Positions 53,906-62,767 of a DNA stretch of 64,000 nt are shown here, piece by piece; positions within the stretch are counted from its first letter, which is position 1; every line of letters begins with the position of its first letter. The stretch is from Roseivirga misakiensis (lineage in GTDB: Bacteria > Bacteroidota > Bacteroidia > Cytophagales > Cyclobacteriaceae). The stretch covers positions 2,356,001-2,420,000 of the forward strand of contig NZ_MDGQ01000005.1 of NCBI RefSeq assembly GCF_001747105.1, written 5' to 3'. The notes beneath the pieces are model-generated. The model searched no databases. It saw only the letters and a list, made by a program, of their open reading frames with translations, and was not told the DNA's origin. A program made the translations under genes and the position numbers.

Positions 53906-54989
53906 GAGCCAGCTTATAGACTTGCTCTTCCCAATCCGCCAACTTAGGATTCATCCATTTGAACCATAGCGGTGGAAATGCAGCCAGCAAAATCATAGCC
54001 GGATAACCTGACGGTAATTGTGGTGCTTCTTCGTAATGTTTCAACACCTGATACCTTTTAATTGCATTCGCATGATGATCGGAATGTCTTTGGAGTTGAA
54101 AGAGAAAAAAGTTACTAAGCCGATGATTTGAATTCCATGAGTGCATAGGATTTACCCGCTCGTACTTTCCTGGGGCTACCTCCCTCCTCACTATACCGTA
54201 ATGTTCTATATAGTTTACAATCTCTAGCAAGCTAAAGGCTAGAATACTCTGTAAAAAGAAGAAAGCTGGTACTTCCCACACGACTCTATTAAAATAGATA
54301 CTGGCCAAGGTTGTTAATAACACTCCAAACAAAATGGGTAACGCTGTGTACCAAATCATCTCGTTTTTAATAGACCAGAAACTTAACTTCTTTCTTTTTA
54401 GCCTTGCTTTTTCTAATTCCCAAGCACTGGCATATGATCCAAAAACCGATCGCACCCAAAATTTATAAAAGGGCTCGCCTTTTCTGCTCGTAGCTGGATC
54501 TCGCGGTGTAGCTACATAAACATGATGTCCACGGTTATGCTCAATATAGAAGTGCATATAGCAGACCGTCATTAGTATCAATCGGCCATAAACTCTTTCG
54601 ATTTTGGACTTTTTGTGACCTAACTCATGGGCTACTGTTATTCCTATACCACCTGTAACTAGTGCAAAGCTCATTATAAATGCACCTAGAAATAGTGGCG
54701 CCATGGCGCTTTCTGCAATAACATAGGCACCCCAAAACAGAAAAGCCACCTGAAATACTGCCCAGATGTAAGTAATCAATCGGTAATAGAATTTTTCAGC
54801 CAGTATGAGGGCCTGATCATCAGTAACATTTTCTGGGTCCTCTCCAATCAAAAAATCGAATAGCGGAATACAAACGAATACGAAAATCAATGCTGAGAAA
54901 TTCCAATAGTCACCTAAATAGAACCCTAGCACTACCAGGCAAGGAATAATAAATGCTGTAAGAAAACCAATCTTTTTAATAATACTCAC
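53892..54989 (-). CDS. alkB: AlkB-type alkane 1-monooxygenase
   Basis: A 365-residue integral-membrane di-iron hydroxylase. The histidine boxes are all there: HELGHKK, EHNRGHH, NYIEHYG and LQRHSDHH, the last two being diagnostic of true AlkB rather than desaturases. Six TM helices. It would hydroxylate medium-chain alkanes or similar terminal methyl groups with rubredoxin as electron donor; no rubredoxin gene is adjacent. The start is GTG at 54989 (only non-ATG choices). It lies 16 bases after the HsdR-N-like gene. Confidence 0.88.
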   Translation of the reverse strand: MSIIKKIGFLTAFIIPCLVVLGFYLGDYWNFSALIFVFVCIPLFDFLIGEDPENVTDDQALILAEKFYYRLITYIWAVFQVAFLFWGAYVIAESAMAPLFLGAFIMSFALVTGGIGITVAHELGHKKSKIERVYGRLILMTVCYMHFYIEHNRGHHVYVATPRDPATSRKGEPFYKFWVRSVFGSYASAWELEKARLKRKKLSFWSIKNEMIWYTALPILFGVLLTTLASIYFNRVVWEVPAFFFLQSILAFSLLEIVNYIEHYGIVRREVAPGKYERVNPMHSWNSNHRLSNFFLFQLQRHSDHHANAIKRYQVLKHYEEAPQLPSGYPAMILLAAFPPLWFKWMNPKLADWEEQVYKLAPKPS

Positions 54990-55005
54990 AACGGAATTTA
55001 ATGAA

Positions 55006-55467
55006 TCAAATCAATGCTTTCAAGTGATTATAGTCAGGAATTTGACTCAGTGGTTCATATGAGCTTGAAGATTCAGATGATAATACGGCATGCGTTACCA
55101 TTCCATTCGTGACAACGAGTAGTTTAGCGTTGTAAACAGCATTGTAAACTGACAATTGTCGAATAGTGCCTTGATTGATGGCAACAGAAGGTGCTTTACA
55201 TTCTACCAGCACCAATGGCTTCAAACTATTGTCCATAATGAGTATATCACTTCTCTTTGACCTAGTATTATACTTCAAACCTGATTCTACACTCGTTAGA
55301 GTTGTAGGGTAGTTCAAGTGCTCATTCAGATAATTCAGGAAGTGTTGCCTAACCCATTCTTCTGGCGTCAAAACAATGAACTTCTTCCGTATCGGATCGA
55401 AAATAGCTAACTTACCATCTCTTTGTTCGATGCGATATTTATACTTCGGAAGATTTAGTTCCAACAT
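55006..55467 (-). CDS. Small HsdR N-terminal-domain-like protein
   Basis: A 153-residue protein matching the type I restriction HsdR N-terminal-like family (HSDR_N_2). A PD-(D/E)xK nuclease core is visible: SDILIMDNSLKPLVLVECKAPS, here given as SDILIMD then LVLVECKAPS, with Asp, Glu and Lys in place. PEEWVRQHFLNYLNEHL is the N-terminal family signature. It is not part of a restriction system: no HsdM/HsdS genes are near. Stand-alone copies are common in Bacteroidota chromosomes; role unknown. Upstream of alkB, divergent from amn. Confidence 0.8.
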   Translation of the reverse strand: MLELNLPKYKYRIEQRDGKLAIFDPIRKKFIVLTPEEWVRQHFLNYLNEHLNYPTTLTSVESGLKYNTRSKRSDILIMDNSLKPLVLVECKAPSVAINQGTIRQLSVYNAVYNAKLLVVTNGMVTHAVLSSESSSSYEPLSQIPDYNHLKALI

Positions 55468-55507
55468 TTGGCAAAGCTAAAAATTTCATTCAAACCCTTG
55501 CACATCT

Positions 55508-56281
55508 ATGAAAACCAAACATGAAATAGTTGAAAACTGGCTACCAAGATATACCGGTGTACCGCTCAACGAATTCGGAGAGTACATTTTGCTAACCAAC
55601 TTTATCGGCTATGTAAAAATGTTTTCGGAAAAATTCGATGTTGAGATTAGAGGTTTGGATAAGCCCATGCAAAGTGCCACTTCTGAGAACATCACAATTA
55701 TTAATTTTGGAATGGGTAGCGCCATGGCCGCTACCGTTATGGACCTGTTGAGTAGTATTGATCCCAAAGCAGTATTATTCTTAGGCAAGTGCGGTGGCTT
55801 AAAGAAAAAGACAGCGCTTGGTGATTTGATCCTACCTATTGCCGCTATTCGTGGCGAAGGAACGAGTAATGATTATATGCCAGTGGAAATCCCAGCTCTT
55901 CCTTCATTTAGACTTCAAAGAGCTGTTTCTTCAATGATTAAAAAGCACCAAAGAGATTATTGGACTGGTACATGTTATACTACTAACAGACGTGTTTGGG
56001 AACATGATAAAGCTTTTAAAAAGTATTTGAGGAAAATAAGAGCGATGGCGGTTGATATGGAAACGGCTACTCTTTTTACAGTGGGCTTCGTGAATGAAAT
56101 CCCAAGGGGTGCGCTTTTATTAGTTTCCGATAATCCGATGATCGCGGAAGGCGTAAAAACCGAAGACAGTGATAAGCAGGTAACGGCAGACTATGTGAAT
56201 GCCCATCTCGATATTGGCATCGATTCATTAAGAGAGCTGCGAGACTCTGGAGACTCTGTGAAGCATATGAGATTTGAATAA
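55508..56281 (+). CDS. amn: AMP nucleosidase
   Basis: A 257-residue nucleoside phosphorylase-family enzyme that splits AMP into adenine and ribose 5-phosphate. FGMGSAMAATVMDLLSSID, FLGKCGGLKKKTALGD and AVDMETATLFTVGF (catalytic Asp region) match the short Bacteroidota AMP nucleosidases, which lack the N-terminal domain of the 480-residue E. coli Amn. Monocistronic, closed by a bidirectional terminator right at the stop. Confidence 0.88.
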   Translation: MKTKHEIVENWLPRYTGVPLNEFGEYILLTNFIGYVKMFSEKFDVEIRGLDKPMQSATSENITIINFGMGSAMAATVMDLLSSIDPKAVLFLGKCGGLKKKTALGDLILPIAAIRGEGTSNDYMPVEIPALPSFRLQRAVSSMIKKHQRDYWTGTCYTTNRRVWEHDKAFKKYLRKIRAMAVDMETATLFTVGFVNEIPRGALLLVSDNPMIAEGVKTEDSDKQVTADYVNAHLDIGIDSLRELRDSGDSVKHMRFE

Positions 56282-56312
56282 AAAAAGGTGAGTATAAACT
56301 CACCTTTTTTTA
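56282..56312. terminator. Bidirectional terminator between amn and the amylase gene
   Basis: AAAAAAGGTGAG and CTCACCTTTTTT form a 12-pair stem with a six-base loop. T-runs in both directions serve the two convergent genes. Confidence 0.88.
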
Positions 56313-56334
56313 TTCTGTTATTTCTAAGGCCTAC

Positions 56335-59300
56335 TTATCGGACCAATACCTTTAACGTGTAGCCTTTTTGATCTGTTAGTATTCTTAGCAAGTAAAGACC
56401 AGATTTAAGACCAGAAATATCGATTGGTTCTAGCCTACCACTCGCTAAGTTCTTTTCAAAGACTTGCTGCCCATTTAAACCATGGATCACAACTTTTCTA
56501 GGAGTACCTGGGATTTCACCAGAAAAATTTATTATTCCTTGGGTTGGATTAGGGTAATAATTAAACCCTGGCAGTTCATCTTCTATACTCGTTATTTGCT
56601 TAATGATCGGGATATCATAGAATATATCACCATTGGATAATACTGTTCCGTTTTCGAATTCCCCTGGGAGTCCCTCCCCTTTTCTGCTACCATCGGCATT
56701 TCTAAAAACAAAGGCAAGTCGATAAGCCACGTCGGTTTCGCTCATCCCATAGTATGTCGTTGGTGTCATTGTAATTTGCCACTGATTATTATTCGCTGAC
56801 GAACGTGTCATTTGTCCAACGCCATCATCTTCACCCCAGTTACCAACAATGAAATCATCAAATTCAACACTATTCTCTGAGAGGGCAATACCCGAATGCA
56901 TATATACTTTATCGACGCCTACTAAGCCACGATTACCGAACCGAGCATCGAATGTTAATGTAATCTGAGTATCCTGATCGAATTGTGCAGGTGTAATAGT
57001 TACTAACTCTCCCTGCAGCTCCATGTCTACAAAGATGGTAGAGCCTCTAAAGCCTTTTCCCCTATTGCTATTATCAGCATCACGGAAGTACATTCCTATT
57101 CTTACCGCTTCGCCTGAAGTGATAGAAAAATAGTCGGTCGGTGTTATAGTAATTTCCCAGCTATCGTCTGTGCCTGACACTTTTGTCATTTGACCAACGC
57201 CATCATCCGTCAAGTTTCCTACTATATTTTCAAGATTCTCAGAACTAACATCGCCAAATACAACTCCAGCATGCATGTATACTTTATCTGCACCTTGCAA
57301 GCCATTTGTCCCATCAAAGCTCCCTTTCGTTGCATCGAAAGTAATCGTGATTTCATCATCTGGACTAAACTCACTTGGTGAAACCGTAACTGGATTTTCA
57401 AATACTTCTACTACATCTGCAAAACCTTCTGAGACTTGGTTTGAAGTGAAAACTCTAAACTCTCCTGGTGCCAAGGCAATATCTGTATTGGCGTCATCTA
57501 CAGAAAAAGTACTGCCCGAAAAATAGTCATACCAGTTTCCTGTTTGTGTGTACTCTATGGCCATATCGTTTGTAGTCAAACCAAAGTTTCCAACGACAAG
57601 CACATCTAAATCATCCGAGTCGATCGTAATCGATCTGGTTTCTCCACTAAAATCGTATGCATAAGTCACATTCGATTCTTCGTTTACCATTTTCCTTAGG
57701 TCTAAGATGGCTGCAAAAGCATCATAAGTAAATTGTCTTAATGGGTCATCGTAATAGCCCAAACTACCTTCGCCCCATACTAAGGGTTTATTACCTACAC
57801 GTGTATTGAAGTTGATATCTATATCGTAGCCCAACTCTCCAAACTGCCAAAGCATTTTAGGGCCCGGAAGGGTGTAAAGGAACGCAGCATTCATTTTCAA
57901 CCTTTCCAGCGCGATAGTTGTATCTCTTGTGTTATAGCCTTCTTCAGAGCCTCCTTCTTGGAAAACTTCCCAAAGCTGACGTTGTTCGTCGTGACTTTCC
58001 ATATAGGAAACATGTGAATCTGTTGTAGCTCCTTGAAATGTTTCTGTGGCTTCCCCTCCAAGGGCTTTCCAATATGGGAACCCAACGTTGCGCCATAAAA
58101 GCATACCTTCTGCCGCCAAGGCAGTCTCTTCCGCATTATCAGCAAAGTGCTCTAGAATCACATAGGCCTCTTCATCGGTTTCCCAAAGTTTATCACTCAT
58201 TCTAGTGAGGATATCGACGCGAGATTGATCAAAACTTGACCAAGCGCCTACATCGGAAGGATTATTCGTTTGAGTAAACCCTTTGGACAGGTCGAACCTG
58301 TAGCCATCGAAGTGATACTCATTGATCCAATAGGCATTCACAGAATCGACAAAGTCTTGCGTGTATGTGCTTTCATGATTGAAATCAAATCCGACATTGA
58401 AAGGGTGTGTCGCATCAGGGTTGAACCATGGGCTATCTGCGGCGGGTTTTCCAGCAGCTTCATCCCAATACATACGAACCATCGGATTTAGTCCAAATGC
58501 GTGATTTAATACCATATCTAGGATCACCGCGATCCCTCTTTTATGACAGGCCTGAATAAAATTCTTTAAATCGTCTTTTGTACCGTAGTATTTATCTGGA
58601 GCAAAAAAGTACATTGGGTTATATCCCCAAGACTCGTTGCCTTCAAATTCCATTATTGGCATTAACTCAATCGCATTCACTCCTAAATTGGATAGGTAGT
58701 CTAGCGTATCCACTAAGTCCTTGTAATCATGTGATCCTATAAAGTCTCTGACGAGTAATTCATAAATCACTAAATCTTCCTTGTCAGGCCGCTGATAGCT
58801 ATCTTCTGAAGCATCCCATTCAAAAGGTGTTTGACCAGTTTCTAGTGTGGTTGCTATGGCAAAGTCTGTCTTATCGTAATCCGGTATATCGTTATGAACG
58901 GAGGCAGGGATAAAACTGTCATTCCATGGGTCAGCTACTTTATCAGCATAAGGATCACCAATTTTAATTGATCCCTCTACCCAGTATTGAAAAACGTACT
59001 CTTTGTTTGCGACTAAATCTGAAATTTCAAGCCAGAAGAGTTCACCATCGGGCGTTACATTCATGAGGTAGTCTGCTTGAATTTCCCAGTTATTAAAATC
59101 CCCCACTACGTACACAAAATCCTTTCCGGGAGCTTCGAGCACTAGCGTAGCCTTTGTTAAATCATCTTGATAATTAATTCCTTTTTTGAGTCCAGCTGGT
59201 AAATCAAGTACCTCAGTGGCAGAGGTTATGTTTACGTTTAAAGGTTGAGTAATCTCAACATCTTCTTCATTAATTGTTGCCATAACCTTCATAGTGCCTC

Positions 59301-59973
59301 TAAAGCTCTGTGTCGGTTCAAAATCGTAGTTAATAGTAGTTCCTGTCGAAACACTTGCTTTCTCCTCAAAGCCATTCCCTTCATCAATGAGTATGGCCAT
59401 TGTTGTTACTGAACTTGATGCACTACCTGATAAGGTAATAGACTCACCATCTTGGACAAAAATATCTTCGGCAGTTGGCGCTGTAATTTGCACAAAGTTG
59501 GAGACTGCTAAGTTCATATAAATATCTCCATTAGAGGTAACCTCTCCTCCATTGATTGAACCCGGTGTTCCTGCCCCTTTTGAGGAGCCATCGGCATCTC
59601 TGAAGACCATTGATAAGCGGAACATATTGGTTCCATCTGATACTCCATAATAGTCTCTGGCTGTAGGGGTAAGTGTAATCTCCCACTTATCGCTCTCACC
59701 ATTGACTTTGGTCATTAAGCCCACGCCGTCATCGTTACCCCAGTTTCCGACTACATTAGTCCAGTCCGTTCCTGTTGGACTATCGATAACCACACCTGAG
59801 TGCATATACACTTTTGATGCTCCCACCAATCCGGCATCACCTTGGGTAGCATCAAAAACAATCTTGATTTCTTGTTCGCCATTGGCGTTTGATGGCTCTA
59901 AAGTCACGATTTGCGCAGTGGCCAAACTGGCGAATGTCAAGCAAAACGCGAAGGAAAGCAAGAATCTAGTCAT
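56335..59973 (-). CDS. Secreted GH13 alpha-amylase with three repeat modules and type IX sorting domain
   Basis: A 1212-residue secreted enzyme. After the signal peptide (ending LATAQ) come: module A about 22-160, an Ig-like region about 165-255, a CBM48/E-set domain about 278-355 (VYVVGDFNNW), the GH13 domain about 395-790, modules B about 880-1000 and C about 1003-1125, and a type IX C-terminal sorting domain from about 1135 (YYPNPTQG... to LKVLVR). Catalytic residues: nucleophile Asp561 in GYRFD, acid Glu608 in ILEHFAD, Asp662 in ESHDEQR. It would cut starch or maltodextrin at the cell surface. The ATG at 59973 is chosen because the longer frame runs into a hairpin. Confidence 0.9.
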   Translation of the reverse strand: MTRFLLSFAFCLTFASLATAQIVTLEPSNANGEQEIKIVFDATQGDAGLVGASKVYMHSGVVIDSPTGTDWTNVVGNWGNDDGVGLMTKVNGESDKWEITLTPTARDYYGVSDGTNMFRLSMVFRDADGSSKGAGTPGSINGGEVTSNGDIYMNLAVSNFVQITAPTAEDIFVQDGESITLSGSASSSVTTMAILIDEGNGFEEKASVSTGTTINYDFEPTQSFRGTMKVMATINEEDVEITQPLNVNITSATEVLDLPAGLKKGINYQDDLTKATLVLEAPGKDFVYVVGDFNNWEIQADYLMNVTPDGELFWLEISDLVANKEYVFQYWVEGSIKIGDPYADKVADPWNDSFIPASVHNDIPDYDKTDFAIATTLETGQTPFEWDASEDSYQRPDKEDLVIYELLVRDFIGSHDYKDLVDTLDYLSNLGVNAIELMPIMEFEGNESWGYNPMYFFAPDKYYGTKDDLKNFIQACHKRGIAVILDMVLNHAFGLNPMVRMYWDEAAGKPAADSPWFNPDATHPFNVGFDFNHESTYTQDFVDSVNAYWINEYHFDGYRFDLSKGFTQTNNPSDVGAWSSFDQSRVDILTRMSDKLWETDEEAYVILEHFADNAEETALAAEGMLLWRNVGFPYWKALGGEATETFQGATTDSHVSYMESHDEQRQLWEVFQEGGSEEGYNTRDTTIALERLKMNAAFLYTLPGPKMLWQFGELGYDIDINFNTRVGNKPLVWGEGSLGYYDDPLRQFTYDAFAAILDLRKMVNEESNVTYAYDFSGETRSITIDSDDLDVLVVGNFGLTTNDMAIEYTQTGNWYDYFSGSTFSVDDANTDIALAPGEFRVFTSNQVSEGFADVVEVFENPVTVSPSEFSPDDEITITFDATKGSFDGTNGLQGADKVYMHAGVVFGDVSSENLENIVGNLTDDGVGQMTKVSGTDDSWEITITPTDYFSITSGEAVRIGMYFRDADNSNRGKGFRGSTIFVDMELQGELVTITPAQFDQDTQITLTFDARFGNRGLVGVDKVYMHSGIALSENSVEFDDFIVGNWGEDDGVGQMTRSSANNNQWQITMTPTTYYGMSETDVAYRLAFVFRNADGSRKGEGLPGEFENGTVLSNGDIFYDIPIIKQITSIEDELPGFNYYPNPTQGIINFSGEIPGTPRKVVIHGLNGQQVFEKNLASGRLEPIDISGLKSGLYLLRILTDQKGYTLKVLVR

Positions 59974-59986
59974 ATCGAATGGGGTT

Positions 59987-60013
59987 AAAAAAAAGCCCAT
60001 TGAAGGGCTTTTT
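59987..60013 (-). terminator. Intercistronic hairpin terminator before the amylase gene
   Basis: AAAAGCCC and GGGCTTTT form an eight-pair stem with a six-base loop; on the minus strand eight T follow. It lies between the SusE-like gene and the amylase gene, so it can reduce read-through into the amylase gene. Confidence 0.75.
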
Positions 60014-60032
60014 ATATTGTAATTATTCTTTC

Positions 60033-60716
60033 CTATTGTGCAGTAAACGAGTATGCTCCAGTGGAAGTATCAAATGTCACAAGGTAAGTTCCTGCGGCTC
60101 CAATTGGAATATTATCGCCATCTTGTACACCAGTTCCCATTGGGAAAGCTGAATCTCCCCAGTTTGTACCCCAATCATCGTTTGTTCTAAATTTAGCTTC
60201 ACCAGCTGTCAAATCAATTGTAAGTTCGTACTGCGTACCCGTTACAAAAGTCAGATCGGTATCAGAATCCCAACCTGTTGGCGTTGCTGATCCAATGATT
60301 CCAACTGAAAAGTCAGAAGTTACATCAAAACTGAATGTCTCAGTTCCTGAATTACCGTTAGTATCGACAGCGGTTACACTTAAAGTGTAAGAACCTTCGG
60401 CTAAGCCACCTGCAATAGAAACAGTTCCTGTAGCTGTTCTTCCAGACACGGAAAATGTACCTGAGCTTACAGAAGCCGTAGCATTAGTAAGATCATACGA
60501 AGCAGAAGCAAGCGTACTTTGTGCTAAATCTTCTGATCCGTCAGTAAAATCTACTGAAATAGAAACAGCTGCTCCTTGAACAATGCTTCCAGGATCGCTA
60601 ATGCTAATCACTGGCGCTACGTCCACAATATTGAAATCTGCGTTCCCGTTGTCACAGGAAGTTATTGCAAAGGTCAATAAGACCATTGCAATCAATGGGT
60701 TGAATAATTTTTTCAT
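60033..60716 (-). CDS. SusE/SusF-like starch-binding lipoprotein
   Basis: A 227-residue lipoprotein (lipobox AITSC, Cys21). Residues 30-130 look like an Ig/PKD-type beta domain (GSYTLSVTAVDTNGNSG). The C-terminal 90 residues match the repeated starch-binding domain of SusE/SusF: VGIIGSATPTGWDSDTDL, AKFRTNDDWGTNWGD and AAGTYLVTFDTSTGAYSF. The Trp residues that stack on glucose are present. Only one such domain is found where SusE has two or more. It precedes the amylase gene in the same direction; no SusC/SusD genes are in the window. Confidence 0.82.
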   Translation of the reverse strand: MKKLFNPLIAMVLLTFAITSCDNGNADFNIVDVAPVISISDPGSIVQGAAVSISVDFTDGSEDLAQSTLASASYDLTNATASVSSGTFSVSGRTATGTVSIAGGLAEGSYTLSVTAVDTNGNSGTETFSFDVTSDFSVGIIGSATPTGWDSDTDLTFVTGTQYELTIDLTAGEAKFRTNDDWGTNWGDSAFPMGTGVQDGDNIPIGAAGTYLVTFDTSTGAYSFTAQ

Positions 60717-60838
60717 GCTCTTTTTAATTTGTTCAAAATCGACCTCAGCAAATAAATTTTGATTTGCCTTGCAGCCGTGTTAATCAATTATAAGCATAAA
60801 AGGAGGCGATTAAACGTCTTAAGGGCACTAATGTTATT

Positions 60839-60850
60839 GCAAACGTTTGC
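60839..60850. promoter_or_regulatory. LacI-type operator upstream of the SusE-like gene
   Basis: GCAAACGTTTGC is a perfect 12-base palindrome with the central CG and flanking AAAC/GTTT typical of LacI/GalR-family (and CcpA cre-like) sites. It lies 123 bases upstream of the SusE-like start and 42 bases after the MFS stop, where a maltose/starch regulator would be expected to bind. The regulator gene is not in the window. Confidence 0.55.
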
Positions 60851-60891
60851 GAATTCCTGATTTCGCAAGACAAGAGTCGGCTAGCCGATGA

Positions 60892-62184
60892 TCAAGCACT
60901 TTTTACTTTTACTTTTTGGATCAGGACTAAACCGATGACAAAAAACGCGCTCAACCCAATGGCACTATATCGCATCGATCCCGTGAGTAACTCAATGGAA
61001 CCATAGGCCAGCGTTCCCATGACAATGGACAGGTTGAAGGTTACATTATAGAAACTAAAAAATGAGGCATGGTCTTCTGTCTCTTTAGGGATAAGTTTTG
61101 AATAGGTAGATCGGGATAAAGCTTGTATCCCTCCCATGATTATTCCTACAAGAAATGCGAGACCGTAAAACTGGAGTTCTGTCTTGATAAAAAATGCAAT
61201 GACACATACCAAAACCCATATGCCGATCATCACCATCAGGGACACTATATTTCCCTTTCGCTTCGAAAGCTCGGCAAAAAGGTAGGCTCCTCCGATTGCC
61301 ACTAATTGAATGATTAAGACAATCTGTATAAGGGCTGCTGTTTCTAAATTCAACTCTTTGGCGCCGAAAAGTGATGCCAAATACATGACTGCCTGAACGC
61401 CGGCATTGAAGAAGAAATAGGCTAAAACATAACGTTTTAGATTCGGTAAACCCTGAATCTCTCGATAAACGCTTCGTAATTCTTGATAACCTTTTTTAAG
61501 CCATGCATCGGAAGCCTTTCTATTAAATGGATTACTTGGCAACCTTCGGAAGGTGATTTGTGAAAACCCTATCCACCAAATAGCTACAGTTAAAAAGGAT
61601 ATTCTAGCGGGTAAAGACCCACTCTCTAAGCCAAAAACCTCTGGTTTTTGAATCATTATGAGATTGAATATCAGTAGTATCACACTGCCGACATATCCTA
61701 AAGAATATCCTTTAGCACTCAACTTATCGTACCTATCAACGGTAGAAATTTCTGGCAAAAAGGCATCATAAAACACTAAACCACCTGAATACCCTATGCT
61801 AGCAAGTATGACCATCAGAATACCAAACTCAATATTACTTCCTTCGAAAAAGAACATTCCTGCACAAGACATGGCACCCAGGTAGGCGAAAATCTTTAAG
61901 AATAACTTCTTCTTACCAGTACAATCGGCAATTCCACTTAAAAGTGGTAGCATCAGTGCCGTAATCAAGAATGAAAAGGACAAGGCATATGAGTATAGCA
62001 CTGTATTTGGCAACTCCCAGAACAGGAACTTAACGAGTGTATTACCGTCTGCGGTCGTTGTAACTTCTTCATAGTAAATGGGAAAGACTGCTGTAGTAAT
62101 TGTTAATGAATAAACCGAATTGGCCCAGTCATACATTGCCCAACCATTGGTTGTTCGTTTATCGTTAAGTTTAAGATTGCTCAT
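60892..62184 (-). CDS. MFS transporter, UMF1/Atg22-like family
   Basis: A 430-residue permease with 12 TM helices. NGWAMYDWANSVYSLTITTAVFPIYY, in part GWAMYDWANSVYSL, and GIMGGIQALSRSTYSKLIPKE are hallmarks of the UMF1 family related to yeast Atg22, proposed to export or import small solutes. Substrate not known. Although next to the starch locus it may not be part of it, since the LacI-type site and a gap follow its stop. Confidence 0.85.
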   Translation of the reverse strand: MSNLKLNDKRTTNGWAMYDWANSVYSLTITTAVFPIYYEEVTTTADGNTLVKFLFWELPNTVLYSYALSFSFLITALMLPLLSGIADCTGKKKLFLKIFAYLGAMSCAGMFFFEGSNIEFGILMVILASIGYSGGLVFYDAFLPEISTVDRYDKLSAKGYSLGYVGSVILLIFNLIMIQKPEVFGLESGSLPARISFLTVAIWWIGFSQITFRRLPSNPFNRKASDAWLKKGYQELRSVYREIQGLPNLKRYVLAYFFFNAGVQAVMYLASLFGAKELNLETAALIQIVLIIQLVAIGGAYLFAELSKRKGNIVSLMVMIGIWVLVCVIAFFIKTELQFYGLAFLVGIIMGGIQALSRSTYSKLIPKETEDHASFFSFYNVTFNLSIVMGTLAYGSIELLTGSMRYSAIGLSAFFVIGLVLIQKVKVKSA

Positions 62185-62247
62185 AAAGTGGCTTCTCTAT
62201 AGAGGAGGGGTCAAGCCCTATTCAAAAAGTTATAAACATAAATCCAT

Positions 62248-62278
62248 AAAAAAACCTCAGTCGATGACTGAGGTTTTT
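62248..62278 (-). terminator. Terminator of the exbB-exbD operon
   Basis: AAAACCTCAGTC and GACTGAGGTTTT form a 12-pair stem with a three-base loop, with a T-run on the minus strand. It starts 24 bases after the last exbD stop. Confidence 0.88.
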
Positions 62279-62301
62279 AATATACTTAAAAGTTATTCTT
62301 T

Positions 62302-62763
62302 TTAATTATCCTTTGCCTTAGTTGGCGCAGCATACATGATCTTTCTAGCATTCGCTTCTCTCAACTCTGTTTGAATGTCAACAATGATACCCATTTTGGT
62401 ATCCTCATCTACTTTCAAAGAGACGGTGATTTGATCACGTTCTACTTCACTCAATTTAGACTTTTCTTCATTTACCCATTGTACAATATTATCAGTACTG
62501 ATAAATGCGTCGTTTGCCTGAATCAATGGCTCAGAACCTAGAGACTCATCTTTTGGTGACCCAACATAAAGGTAGGTTACCAACTTCTTCTTCTCTAGTT
62601 TCACCAATTGCTCCGCTCTCGGAATTACTTGCTTTACTTTCAGCTCAGTTTCTCTCAATACGGTTGTTACCATAAAGAAGAAAAGAAGCATAAAGATAAT
62701 ATCCGGGAGTGCAGCTGTAGGTATATCCTGACTTGATTCACTCTTTTTCTTGAACTTAGACAT
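62302..62763 (-). CDS. exbD: ExbD/TolR-type biopolymer transport protein (second copy)
   Basis: A 153-residue ExbD: one N-terminal TM (about 20-40) with IPTAALPDIIFMLLFFFMVTT, cited in part as ALPDIIFMLLFFFM; the Asp in LPDIIFMLL is the proton-path residue. The periplasmic part has a charged domain ending MYAAPTKAKD. With ExbB it turns proton motive force into mechanical work for TonB- or Tol-like partners. It follows the longer ExbD by four bases. Confidence 0.9.
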   Translation of the reverse strand: MSKFKKKSESSQDIPTAALPDIIFMLLFFFMVTTVLRETELKVKQVIPRAEQLVKLEKKKLVTYLYVGSPKDESLGSEPLIQANDAFISTDNIVQWVNEEKSKLSEVERDQITVSLKVDEDTKMGIIVDIQTELREANARKIMYAAPTKAKDN

Positions 62764-62767
62764 AATA

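Noticed and set aside
55006-55467. Restriction-modification or defence system
   Set aside because: Only a stand-alone HsdR-N-like protein is found; no methylase, specificity or motor subunits are near.
55472-55479. TAGCTTTG -7-like octamer upstream of the HsdR-N-like gene
   Set aside because: It would give a leaderless transcript and no -33 element is present at proper spacing; could be chance in AT-rich DNA.
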